Assembly: GCA_946404865.1 (NCBI GenBank)
Contig: CAMJFC010000004.1
Coordinates: 32,855-96,854 of the forward strand
DNA: 64,000 bases
Direction: 5' to 3'
DNA from: an uncultured Prevotellaceae bacterium
Lineage (GTDB): Bacteria > Bacteroidota > Bacteroidia > Bacteroidales > Bacteroidaceae
The notes beneath the pieces were generated by a model. That model did not search any database. It saw only the letters and a program-made list of their open reading frames with translations, and was not told where the DNA came from. Below are positions 41,540 to 50,355 of this stretch, piece by piece. The translations under genes and the position numbers were made by a program. Position 1 is the stretch's first letter. Each line of letters starts with the position of its first letter.

Positions 41540-44500
41540 TTAATCGTTGGGAAGTGGACGGTTGAAATATTCCTGGAAACTATTGCTTTGGACGATCTGT
41601 CTCAATGTGGCTGTTATTTGTGCCCTCAGGGGGACTCCTTTGGATTGTACAAAACGGAAATAGACCACATAGAAGTGATAGTCGGAAGGGGAACTGACAG
41701 TACATACATCGTGGTCGGTGATGATGACGGCCAGCAGACGGTCGCTCGGATGATTCTCGTCGATGTTCAGTGTGCCCGTTTTCATATAGTAGTGGTATTC
41801 GGAGGGCAACTGCGACGAGTCAACCAATGCACGGGCTGTTCCACTCTCATAACATTGCCTCATGCCCGTGAAGAGGGTATGCTGGTAGAATTGGAATAAC
41901 CGTTCGGGACTGACACTGTTTGAGGTGGCCCAATGGTTATGGGGCGCTTCATATAACGGTGTGATGTGAGCGTAATAGTCACGGCACTGGGAGAAGAGAC
42001 GGCCATACATCTCAGCCATCTTCAGCGGGGTGAGTTGCAACGGAGAAGCTCCTAAGGTGTAATTGCGCAACCGATGAGGCTTGGGCAGTTGGTTGAAGGC
42101 GCTGTAGTAGGCTGATGAGGCATTGGGATAGACCCATACATAGGTGTCCTCAGGACGGGCATCAGCGTTGAACAACTGACTGTTGACAAAGCGGCCATGC
42201 GACTCGGCTGATTGTCGGTCAAGAATCCGTCCTGTGGCGACTGACAATCCTAAATTGCGGTTCAGACCACTAAAGAGGGGCAGGCGTCCTTCCAAGCGGT
42301 CAGACATGGAATGACGGAGTGAACCGGAACTAAATGGACCACTTAAACTAATCACAGGATAGTAATTGGAGGATGGGTCTATCATGGTCCGGGCTTTGTC
42401 GGCGGTCATGTCTGTCATGCCGATATACGTCACTAAAGCATTATAGAAGTTGCTCGACTGCCTCAGGTAGAAATGGTTGTCTATCCAAAGACCGTCGCCC
42501 ACCTCATCACTGGGCAGCGACTGCCATCCCTTCTTACCACTGGGCTTGACTCGCTCATAATTCAATTCTTCGACACCATATCTGAGTATTTCCGACCCAG
42601 AGGCTCTTAACCGGAGCGTCTCCCAGTCAAAACCATCATAGCCGATACTTTGTGAGGTGACAGCAGCATAGGTGAGCGGCTTTAACGACGAACCGGGACC
42701 TGGCAGCATATAATAGAGGTTCATGTTGCCAAACCATTTGCGGTCTTCATGGGGCACGGGATTCAAATAGGTCTGCTCTATCAGACTGCTGATGCGCTCG
42801 TCGTCGTTGGGGTCTAAGATATAGTGCTGACCCTTGTAATCGGCCATCAAACGCACATTTCCGTAACCGTCCATGGCCACCACCGACTGGGCTATACCAG
42901 GAATGTTAGCTCGCATCAAGAGCATCACGGAGTCTTGCAACTCACCGTCGATGGTAATCAATTGGTCTGTCTGTCGAAGTGAGTCTTTTGCATTGTATAG
43001 CATGTTGGTGAACTCACGCAACCAGTAGAGGTGGTCGCGCTTCAGATATACGGGTTTGGCATGTCCATTCACGTCGATATTCTTAACCATCAAACGGTTC
43101 TCGTCGGCTTGAAGCGACACGGTAAACTCCGGATGGGCGGTGGGGTTCTTCGAGGTAAACTCGGCGATGTCTTCTTTATGCAGGGGGAAGACCAGACAAT
43201 TCTTCATCGCATAGCTCTCACCACCATGGTGGAGGAACATCTGATAACGGCGGGCCTGAGCAGCGCGGCAGTCGATGATGGATACACGTTCTTGGTTCTT
43301 GACCCATCCTGCTGGAATGATAATCTGACGGAAATTCTCGTCGTCCTGACCTAAATGATATTCTTTGCGGTCGTCTTGTGTGTCGATAACATCGGTATAA
43401 ATACTGCCCGCCCAACTCTTGCCGTCTTCGTCTGGGCTGCGAAGTGAATAGAAACCGTTGTTCAGCGCCAACTCGTAGTGGTCGCCAACATGGCGTAAGT
43501 GTATGACGTTGTCAAAGCGGTTGCGGTTCTTCAGATTCGTACGGAAGGCTTCGTAGAGCGAGTAGGTGAACTTTGAAATAGAGGTGTCGGCCAACAACCG
43601 GTCCACGTCTTCTTTCACCGATGTCTCATGCTCTATGGCGTTCCATAGTTGCGTCAGGTCTTCATCGTTTCTTAATTGATGGTGCCGCTTGGCGCGATAG
43701 GACACGATAGAGGCATTGATGCGCTCCAACTCGTTTTGTGCGCGTTGCATCGTCGTATTCAAATTATAACGTCCGGCTTCCTTACCGCCGTACAACGAGG
43801 AATAGCGGTTGCCTGTGAAATAAACGATACCAAAGAACAAGATATACAGTACGAAGAAGATTTTGACTTTTGGCGACTTTACAAATTCTCTTACCCCGGT
43901 CAGATAATCAATACGCAACCCTGTATCTTTCTTTTCATGGAAGAGAACGATGCTCATTCCTAAAAGGAGGGCAAACAAAATGGAGGTGACCAAAGCGTTA
44001 TGACTCAGGAAGGGGAAGTCCTGGCCGAAGAAAATCATGCGGTTGGTGTTGGCCATCCAAACAAAAGTCATCTGAACGGCGATAAGCAGGGCGAACGCCC
44101 AGGTCAGGATACGACCTGTGGCCGACAAGTTGGGCGAGCGGAACAGGAACAGCAGAAACAGTAACGACAGACCGATGATAAACACAGGAAGCAGGGTGGA
44201 TATTTCACCAACGACATAACGCGACAACACCACGTCACTCACTTGAGTCGGCCATGTCACACCTTTACGGAAGTGGGGCGACAAGGTGAAGATGTCACCA
44301 TTGAAACAATCGGCATCGCCTTTGTTGTCATGATACTGCAGGAACCACTGGTTCTGTGAGGCTTGCAGCAAACGGTCGCTGTTGCGTTCGAGGATGTTCT
44401 CGTTGCTCATAATGGAACCGACTTCCTGGGTGTGTATCAACGAGCGGTATTTGAAATGGCCGTTTTTATTGATAAAGGCTGGCACCAACACGGCACTCAC

Positions 44501-46915
44501 GAAGAGCACTACCACGGTACTGAGTGCCATCAGTCCCCAGCGCAGTGACCGGCGGCCTTGAAGCCAGCCAAAATGGGCGGAGGCCCGGTAGAGTAGCCAT
44601 AAAGCCAATGCTCCTATCGCCGTCATCAGCACGCGCGACACGGTCAGCCAACTCAGACCGAACAGTGGTGTCTCATCATAGGCAAAACCCATGAGCCATG
44701 ACGACAGACACACACTCACCGCACAGAGAATAAAACACAACCAAGCGATATGAAACGCTAACCGTCGCTCACCTTGTTGAACAGAATGGCGATAGACGAG
44801 CATGATATAGGCGGTGTAAAGGCAGGCGAAGATAAAGAACATGATGGCATAACCGGGGTCGCCAGACAAGAATGCACCAAGAGCCAACGTGATGTTCATT
44901 CCCCGCCATATCATCGGCAAACGCTTCAAGCAGAGGTATTCATTGAAAAAGAAGACAACCAGCGGCGCAAACAAATTGGCGTAGGGGGAGTCGCTCACTA
45001 CGTGAAGTCCGTAAGTGACCAACCACAACACGATGAAGAGGATTTTCAAACGTTTGTCGCTCAATCGACTCAACAGCGTGGTGGATGCCTGCTTGCCGGA
45101 TGGAGCAGCGGTTTTTCCCTTTTGCGTCGCTGCGGCATGTCTCCTGTCTATGAACTTAGCTGCGATGGTCAACAACATCAGCACCCCGATGGCTAACAAG
45201 GTGATGACCATCGCATTGCGTAAACCGCCAATCTCCATCCGATACTGCATCAGCACGCGACGGGAAATCTGCTCCAACGGAGGGAAGACGGCAATACGCC
45301 ACATCAAGTATAAACGCATCACAATCATCGGACCGAAGAAAAGCCAAACACCAAGGGCGAAATTGCTCTTCTTCGAACGAGGCCATAACAATAGGGGTGC
45401 CACCAAGGCAAAAAGGAAGATCAAAAGGATGACTCCCATAATCCACAAATCGCGGACAAACAGGTTGCTCTTCCCCGTCACAGGACTGGTCTTGCGCAGG
45501 TCATCCACACTGAAGTGCCATACGCTGCCATTATCTGATACCAAGGCGTATTTTTCCGGATTCTTCGTCCGTTCTTGCTTGAGCTGTTGCTGTCCCCTGA
45601 TATTGGCATCGATGAATTTAGGACTGAATATGTTGTGCGAGTCACCAATATTGTAACTCACCATGCCATGGATATGAAAACGGTTTTGGGGAAGGTGGAA
45701 CAGGTCGTAGAAGAAGGATTGTTTCACTTCTGTGTGCACCAAGTCTTCACTGGATGTGGTGATATTGACAATGTGATGACGGCTCAACCGTTTGGTTGAC
45801 CCATGATGTCCCTCAATAGGGAAGTGATACATGATGGGCAGATGATAGTTGAGACGCAGACGGTCGGCACTTTCATCATATTCACATGCCATCGGACGGG
45901 TAGATTCCTCACCGCAACCGATATAGAACAACTCGCCTTTCTGCATGGAAACGGTGGCGGGCGATATATGGTTGACGGGCTGTCCGTGGCTCACCACAGT
46001 CTGGTCATCGCAGAGAATGGAGATGTCTTGAGGCAGCTCCGGGGGTAATATCACATAGTAGGGGATGTCGGCACTGCGTTTGGCTGTACCGCCTTTCACG
46101 ATATCGTCGCGGACGACATTTACATCACGGATGGCACTGAGCAGATGCTCTTCTTCGGCGTCCTGCCATACCGCGGGGTCGAACGAAATACCGCCACGAG
46201 CCATATCGTAGAGGTTGTACGATTCGGTGATATAACGCTTAAAAGAAGAAGTGTCACAACGTTCATAGGGGGCGTTCGTAGCCAACGTGTCGTTTTCGCC
46301 GCGCATCGTGGTGCGGTAAGTCAGATAGACATGGATACTGTCCACGCTCTCGCGATGCTCAAAATGGCGGATGCTCACCACCAACTGGCTGCTGTCGGTG
46401 GCTACTGTCAACGATTGACGCATAGAGGGCAGCTGTTCGCGATTCACCAAGTGGAAACGGGTGCCGTCGCCCACATAAAGGGGCTGGTCGGTCATGGAAT
46501 ATGTCAACTCGCAATGGTCGCCAGTGCCGTGCAGCAACAGCTCGCCACGATAGGAAGGGGCGTCGAACAAAGAATTGGCACGGTCTCGCTGACTAATGAG
46601 TTTCAAGTCGTTGGCCACGTCCAGACCACGCAGCGACAAAACATGATAGTCGGAGTTGTTATATACGTCGGTGCCGGGATGCAGGTAGTTGTGGGTCACC
46701 AATACCGACGCCGTCATCGTCAGAGCCCATGGTAGAAGCAGTGAAAGCTTGTTCTCCTTCTTGCGAAACAGGGTCAAAAGGCCCATGCTCAACCCGCAAA
46801 TGATGAAATAGATCGAAAAGGTGAAGGGAAACACCCAATTGACAATCATCAAAAACGCGACGATGCAAAATACAATAAAAACAGATGACAGTAGATGGAT
46901 TTGTTGTGGTTTCAT
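41540..46915 (-). CDS. giant SEDS glycosyltransferase-transpeptidase fusion (FtsW/RodA + PBP)
   Basis: 1791 residues. After three membrane helices (residues about 5-80) comes a roughly 380-residue extracytoplasmic region without a recognised fold. A multi-helix region with SEDS features follows (GDPGYAIMFFIFACLYTAYI; SRYVVGEISTLLPVFIIGL; FGQDFPFLSHNALVTSILFA). After one more helix (KIFFVLYILFFGIVYFTG), a penicillin-binding transpeptidase domain carries all three active-site motifs: SSLK at 1409-1412, SSN at 1487-1489 and KTG at 1712-1714. Polymerase and crosslinker are thus on one chain, whereas FtsW/FtsI and RodA/PBP2 are normally separate. It should act in peptidoglycan synthesis at the inner membrane. 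SEDS catalytic residues were not individually verified. Confidence 0.75.
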   Translation of the reverse strand: MKPQQIHLLSSVFIVFCIVAFLMIVNWVFPFTFSIYFIICGLSMGLLTLFRKKENKLSLLLPWALTMTASVLVTHNYLHPGTDVYNNSDYHVLSLRGLDVANDLKLISQRDRANSLFDAPSYRGELLLHGTGDHCELTYSMTDQPLYVGDGTRFHLVNREQLPSMRQSLTVATDSSQLVVSIRHFEHRESVDSIHVYLTYRTTMRGENDTLATNAPYERCDTSSFKRYITESYNLYDMARGGISFDPAVWQDAEEEHLLSAIRDVNVVRDDIVKGGTAKRSADIPYYVILPPELPQDISILCDDQTVVSHGQPVNHISPATVSMQKGELFYIGCGEESTRPMACEYDESADRLRLNYHLPIMYHFPIEGHHGSTKRLSRHHIVNITTSSEDLVHTEVKQSFFYDLFHLPQNRFHIHGMVSYNIGDSHNIFSPKFIDANIRGQQQLKQERTKNPEKYALVSDNGSVWHFSVDDLRKTSPVTGKSNLFVRDLWIMGVILLIFLFALVAPLLLWPRSKKSNFALGVWLFFGPMIVMRLYLMWRIAVFPPLEQISRRVLMQYRMEIGGLRNAMVITLLAIGVLMLLTIAAKFIDRRHAAATQKGKTAAPSGKQASTTLLSRLSDKRLKILFIVLWLVTYGLHVVSDSPYANLFAPLVVFFFNEYLCLKRLPMIWRGMNITLALGAFLSGDPGYAIMFFIFACLYTAYIMLVYRHSVQQGERRLAFHIAWLCFILCAVSVCLSSWLMGFAYDETPLFGLSWLTVSRVLMTAIGALALWLLYRASAHFGWLQGRRSLRWGLMALSTVVVLFVSAVLVPAFINKNGHFKYRSLIHTQEVGSIMSNENILERNSDRLLQASQNQWFLQYHDNKGDADCFNGDIFTLSPHFRKGVTWPTQVSDVVLSRYVVGEISTLLPVFIIGLSLLFLLFLFRSPNLSATGRILTWAFALLIAVQMTFVWMANTNRMIFFGQDFPFLSHNALVTSILFALLLGMSIVLFHEKKDTGLRIDYLTGVREFVKSPKVKIFFVLYILFFGIVYFTGNRYSSLYGGKEAGRYNLNTTMQRAQNELERINASIVSYRAKRHHQLRNDEDLTQLWNAIEHETSVKEDVDRLLADTSISKFTYSLYEAFRTNLKNRNRFDNVIHLRHVGDHYELALNNGFYSLRSPDEDGKSWAGSIYTDVIDTQDDRKEYHLGQDDENFRQIIIPAGWVKNQERVSIIDCRAAQARRYQMFLHHGGESYAMKNCLVFPLHKEDIAEFTSKNPTAHPEFTVSLQADENRLMVKNIDVNGHAKPVYLKRDHLYWLREFTNMLYNAKDSLRQTDQLITIDGELQDSVMLLMRANIPGIAQSVVAMDGYGNVRLMADYKGQHYILDPNDDERISSLIEQTYLNPVPHEDRKWFGNMNLYYMLPGPGSSLKPLTYAAVTSQSIGYDGFDWETLRLRASGSEILRYGVEELNYERVKPSGKKGWQSLPSDEVGDGLWIDNHFYLRQSSNFYNALVTYIGMTDMTADKARTMIDPSSNYYPVISLSGPFSSGSLRHSMSDRLEGRLPLFSGLNRNLGLSVATGRILDRQSAESHGRFVNSQLFNADARPEDTYVWVYPNASSAYYSAFNQLPKPHRLRNYTLGASPLQLTPLKMAEMYGRLFSQCRDYYAHITPLYEAPHNHWATSNSVSPERLFQFYQHTLFTGMRQCYESGTARALVDSSQLPSEYHYYMKTGTLNIDENHPSDRLLAVIITDHDVCTVSSPSDYHFYVVYFRFVQSKGVPLRAQITATLRQIVQSNSFQEYFNRPLPND

Positions 46916-46938
46916 ATTCAGCCTGTGTCTGTGTCTGG

Positions 46939-47691
46939 TTAAAGTGTGGTGCTACGGCTTTGCAAAAATTTTTCTGCTTTTCGCAAATCATCGGGCGTGT
47001 CGATGCCAACCGTCTCAAACGCTGTCTCGGCCACTTTGATGCGGTAGCCGTTTTCCAACCATCGCAGTTGTTCCAGACTCTCTGCTTTTTCCAATGGCGA
47101 CTGTTCCAGACGTGTCACCTCAGACAGGACCTGTCTGCGATAGGCATAAATGCCCAAGTGCTTGAAATAAGGATAATGTGACAGCCACGTGGTACGCTCT
47201 TGGCCGCGTACGTATGGGATGACGCTTCGGCTGAAGTATAAGGCAAAGCCACGGCGGTCAACGACAATCTTGGGGGAGTTGGCACTTTCTACACTTTCCA
47301 TGTCGGTAAACCGTTTACCCAAAGTGGCGATCTCTGTTGCGGCATCATCAAAACACTGACAGAGCGTCTGAATCTGAACGGGTTGGATGAATGGTTCGTC
47401 ACCTTGAACATTAATGACCACATCGTAGTCACCACCGATTTTATCCACTGCCTCGGCAATGCGGTCGGTGCCGCTCTGATGCGAGGAAGAGGTCATAATG
47501 GCACGGCCGCCGAAGGCAACAACAGCATCATAGATACGGCTGTCATCGGTCGCTACATATACATCGTCAAGCACTTGCCTCACTTGTTCATATACACGTT
47601 GAATAACGGGTTTCCCACATAACAATGCCAAGGGCTTACCCGGGAAACGGCTCGATGCATAACGAGCCGGAATAATGGCGATAAATCTCAT
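46939..47691 (-). CDS. kdsB: 3-deoxy-manno-octulosonate cytidylyltransferase
   Basis: 250 residues from the ATG at 47691 (MRFIAIIPARYASSRFPGKP, the canonical N-terminus; a longer in-frame ATG lies upstream but adds no homology). Signature motifs SSSHQSGTDRIAEA and NVQGDEPFI are present. It activates Kdo as CMP-Kdo for lipopolysaccharide inner core synthesis in the cytoplasm. The downstream SEDS-transpeptidase gene follows after 23 bases, so Kdo activation and wall synthesis may share a transcript. Confidence 0.93.
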   Translation of the reverse strand: MRFIAIIPARYASSRFPGKPLALLCGKPVIQRVYEQVRQVLDDVYVATDDSRIYDAVVAFGGRAIMTSSSHQSGTDRIAEAVDKIGGDYDVVINVQGDEPFIQPVQIQTLCQCFDDAATEIATLGKRFTDMESVESANSPKIVVDRRGFALYFSRSVIPYVRGQERTTWLSHYPYFKHLGIYAYRRQVLSEVTRLEQSPLEKAESLEQLRWLENGYRIKVAETAFETVGIDTPDDLRKAEKFLQSRSTTL

Positions 47692-47764
47692 AGGATGGAG
47701 TTTGCTTTTATTCTTGCAAAAGTAACGCTTTTCTCTCATGTTGGCAAAATAAATGAGGTGAATA

Positions 47765-47797
47765 TTTGTGTTTTTTCAGATTTCAGCGTATTTTTGC
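47765..47797 (+). promoter_or_regulatory. promoter of the alpha/beta hydrolase gene
   Basis: TTTG at 47765-47768, a 20-base spacer and TATTTTTGC at 47789-47797. It fixes the translation start downstream, at 47815, and excludes the upstream in-frame ATG at 47695. Confidence 0.8.
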
Positions 47798-47814
47798 AAA
47801 TAAAACGAACTACG

Positions 47815-48969
47815 ATGAGCATGAAACGATTATTGCCGGTCATTTTGATGTCCATAACTATGAGTGTCAACGCACAGACGGAGACGTGGGGACATGAGTA
47901 TTTCAACGACATACCGGTGTATGTGGAACAGTTGCAAGCCGACCTTATTTATCCGATGGCATGGGGTAACTCATCCATCAAGGACTTCAAGAAGTGGAAG
48001 GTCGCCGCCCGGGCCAAAGTGCTGGAGTGCATGATGGCACCGCCACCCAAGGCGGAGCGTTACGACATGGAGGTATTGGCCGAAGAGCAACGTGAGGGCT
48101 ACCGTGCACAGCGTATCGCTTTCAATCTGTCTGCCTACTACAAGGTGAAAGCCTATCTGCTGATACCTGACGGGAAAGGCCGGCACCCGGCGGTCAATCT
48201 GCTACACGATCATGGGGCACATCTCTCTATCGGTAAGGAGAAGATGATACGACCCTTCGCCGTCGATTCCGCTGTTATTATCGACGCAGAACAATGGGCT
48301 GATAACCTCTACGACGGACAATTCTTGGGCGACGAATTGGCCAAGCGTGGCTATGTCGTCTTCTCAACGGATGCACCCTTATGGGCGGAACGTGGTAGGA
48401 AAGAGGGGGTGGACCGCAACCGCTACGATATCATTGCCGGCAATATGATGATGTTAGGACGCGACCTCAGCGCATTCATGACCTACGACGACATTGCTGC
48501 CACAGACTTCCTCGCCACGCTTCCTTGCGTCGATAACCAACGCATCGGTTGTGCGGGATGCTCTATGGGTGGCTATCGCTCGTGGATGCTTGCAGCACTG
48601 AGCGATAAAATAAAAGTGGGATGTGTTTCTTGTTGGATGGTCACTACTGATGTGCAACTGTCAAATCATTATGGGCGGCGTGAGAATGGTGGCTTCGCCA
48701 ACTGCATACCTGCGCTCAGACAATATCTCGACTATCCCCATATCGCCTCGCTGGCTTGCCCTAAACCTATGCTTTTCATCGCAGGGCGCACAGATAAATT
48801 GTTTCCGTTGCCAGGCGTGCAAAAAGCATTCGACATCATGCACGATGTATGGAAAAGCCAAGGGGCGGATGAATCTCTGAAGATGGTCGTCCTTGACCAT
48901 CCGCATGGATGTCCGCTCGTTGACCAACAGATGATGTATGATTTTTTTGACAAATTTCTCAAAAATTGA
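47815..48969 (+). CDS. secreted alpha/beta hydrolase (dienelactone hydrolase / esterase type)
   Basis: 384 residues with a signal peptide (MKRLLPVILMSITMSVNAQ). Catalytic elements: nucleophile elbow GCSMGG, acid in AGRTDKLFPLPG, and His in LDHPHGCPLV, with an oxyanion-type LLHDHGAH segment. It belongs to the family that includes acetyl-xylan and other carbohydrate esterases; the substrate is not evident. A single gene with its own promoter, followed at 48983-49008 by an AT-rich hairpin (TTTTTCTTGG/CCAAGAAAAA). Confidence 0.8.
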   Translation: MSMKRLLPVILMSITMSVNAQTETWGHEYFNDIPVYVEQLQADLIYPMAWGNSSIKDFKKWKVAARAKVLECMMAPPPKAERYDMEVLAEEQREGYRAQRIAFNLSAYYKVKAYLLIPDGKGRHPAVNLLHDHGAHLSIGKEKMIRPFAVDSAVIIDAEQWADNLYDGQFLGDELAKRGYVVFSTDAPLWAERGRKEGVDRNRYDIIAGNMMMLGRDLSAFMTYDDIAATDFLATLPCVDNQRIGCAGCSMGGYRSWMLAALSDKIKVGCVSCWMVTTDVQLSNHYGRRENGGFANCIPALRQYLDYPHIASLACPKPMLFIAGRTDKLFPLPGVQKAFDIMHDVWKSQGADESLKMVVLDHPHGCPLVDQQMMYDFFDKFLKN

Positions 48970-48987
48970 CTTTTTTACACACTTTTT

Positions 48988-49020
48988 CTTGGAGAAACCA
49001 AGAAAAATGTGTTACTTTGC
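48988..49020 (+). promoter_or_regulatory. promoter of the outer-membrane barrel gene
   Basis: CTTG at 48988-48991, a 20-base spacer, and TTACTTTGC at 49012-49020, each with one mismatch to consensus. The -33 box lies inside the hairpin that ends the preceding gene. Confidence 0.5.
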
Positions 49021-49051
49021 ATAAGCAAACATTTAACAATAAACGACAGAT

Positions 49052-49663
49052 ATGAAAAAATTATTAGTTACTCTCATGACCCTGGTGCTCACCGCACCGG
49101 TCTTTGCTCAGATGAACTCGGGTACATTCTCGTTCAGTCAGGACAAACTCTATTATGGATTCCGCATCGGATTCGTCACATCGCATATCAGCGGTGACAA
49201 ACCCGTCGAGGCCACATCGTCAAAAACAGGCATCAATATCGGGGCAATTATCGGACTGAAACTATCAACCACCACGCCCATTTTCCTCGAGAGCGGACTG
49301 AGTTTCGTTTCTAAAGGTGGAAAAAGGGGAGATGAGAAAATCGGACTCAACTACCTTGAACTGCCCATCGTCGTGAAGTACGGATTCGAGGTGGCCGACA
49401 AGGTGGCGGTATTGCCGTTCTTCGGACCTTACCTCTCCATGGCCATCGGTGGAAAAGTGAAAGAGGGAGGCGATAGCCACAGCTCCTTCAACTCAGGGTA
49501 TTATACCCATCCCGACATGGGCTTCAAACTCGGATGCGGAGCGGAATATAGCAACATCTATGTGGAACTGGGTTATGAATTCGGTGCCGCCAACATCGCC
49601 GATGCCGGTGGGGTGGATGCGCATAATAACTCATTCTTCATGAACTTCGGTGTTAACTTCTAA
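49052..49663 (+). CDS. PorT-family outer-membrane beta-barrel protein
   Basis: 203 residues with a signal peptide (MKKLLVTLMTLVLTAPVFAQ). The mature chain alternates hydrophobic and polar residues in typical strands (YYGFRIGFVTSHISG, IFLESGLSFVSKGG, LNYLELPIVVKYGFEV, VAVLPFFGPYLSMAIGG) and ends in an aromatic strand (SFFMNFGVNF). This is the porT/outer membrane protein beta-barrel family of Bacteroidetes; the specific role is unknown. Monocistronic between a promoter and a strong terminator. Confidence 0.82.
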   Translation: MKKLLVTLMTLVLTAPVFAQMNSGTFSFSQDKLYYGFRIGFVTSHISGDKPVEATSSKTGINIGAIIGLKLSTTTPIFLESGLSFVSKGGKRGDEKIGLNYLELPIVVKYGFEVADKVAVLPFFGPYLSMAIGGKVKEGGDSHSSFNSGYYTHPDMGFKLGCGAEYSNIYVELGYEFGAANIADAGGVDAHNNSFFMNFGVNF

Positions 49664-49725
49664 TCAACCACGAAACAAGTTGACCCGTTTGCCGCGTTCG
49701 CAAAACGAATAATAAAAACTACAAC

Positions 49726-49764
49726 AAAAGCGGGATGCTGCCGATTGGAGCATCCCGCTTTTTT
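49726..49764. terminator. bidirectional terminator between convergent genes
   Basis: AAAAGCGGGATGCT pairs with AGCATCCCGCTTTT around a 9-base loop; A- and T-rich flanks on both sides let it serve the barrel gene (+) and the lipoprotein gene (-). Confidence 0.88.
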
Positions 49765-49782
49765 GAAATCTTTTGAATTAGA

Positions 49783-50235
49783 TTAGTTGAATATCTTTTC
49801 ACTGACGACTTTTGTGCCGCCACGTTTGATGGTCACTTTCGTGCTGGATGGCAAATTGTTAAATGTCATTGACATGATTTGCGATTTAAAACTATAGAAA
49901 GCGGACTTGACCATATTATCATACTCGTCTGCACTTTTTGTTCCAGTGAAGGAGAAAGTCTGAGTTGTGGCATTTGCGAGTACACCGTTACCCGTACCAG
50001 AATTAACAATCACTTGAGCCAGTTTGGCGTTCACTTGAGCTTGCTCGGCCAGATTGGCTTGCTGTTCTGCTGTTGTAGAACCGCTTGAAGCATCGTCAAG
50101 CGTCCAACTGTATTCATACTTCTTCGGACCGCTATTGTCTCCGTCATCATCACTACCACAACTGGTCATAGCCAATGGCAAGCAGAACAACAGCATTGCC
50201 ATCAGCGCTTTCATGCTAAATTTCATTGTTTTCAT
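49783..50235 (-). CDS. small lipoprotein of unknown function
   Basis: 150 residues with a lipoprotein signal ending LAMTSC, followed by an acidic linker (GSDDDGDNSG) typical of surface-exposed Bacteroidetes lipoproteins. The remainder (KLAQVIVNSGTGNGVLA, QTFSFTGTKSADEYDNMV) is small and beta-rich, and I do not recognise a family. The start may be at 50235 or at one of two internal Met codons within the signal peptide. Confidence 0.75.
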   Translation of the reverse strand: MKTMKFSMKALMAMLLFCLPLAMTSCGSDDDGDNSGPKKYEYSWTLDDASSGSTTAEQQANLAEQAQVNAKLAQVIVNSGTGNGVLANATTQTFSFTGTKSADEYDNMVKSAFYSFKSQIMSMTFNNLPSSTKVTIKRGGTKVVSEKIFN

Positions 50236-50270
50236 AATTTCATTGAGTTAAAAGTTAATGTAGATTTGCC

Positions 50271-50303
50271 GCAAAATTAGATAATATTTTTCTTTCTACC
50301 AAA
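50271..50303 (-). promoter_or_regulatory. promoter of the small lipoprotein gene
   Basis: On the - strand TTTG (50303-50300), a 20-base spacer, and TAATTTTGC (50279-50271): a full consensus match. Confidence 0.8.
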
Positions 50304-50355
50304 CAAATTCCTACGAATTATCATTTTTTTGAGAAAAATGAACTAACTTTGCCCT

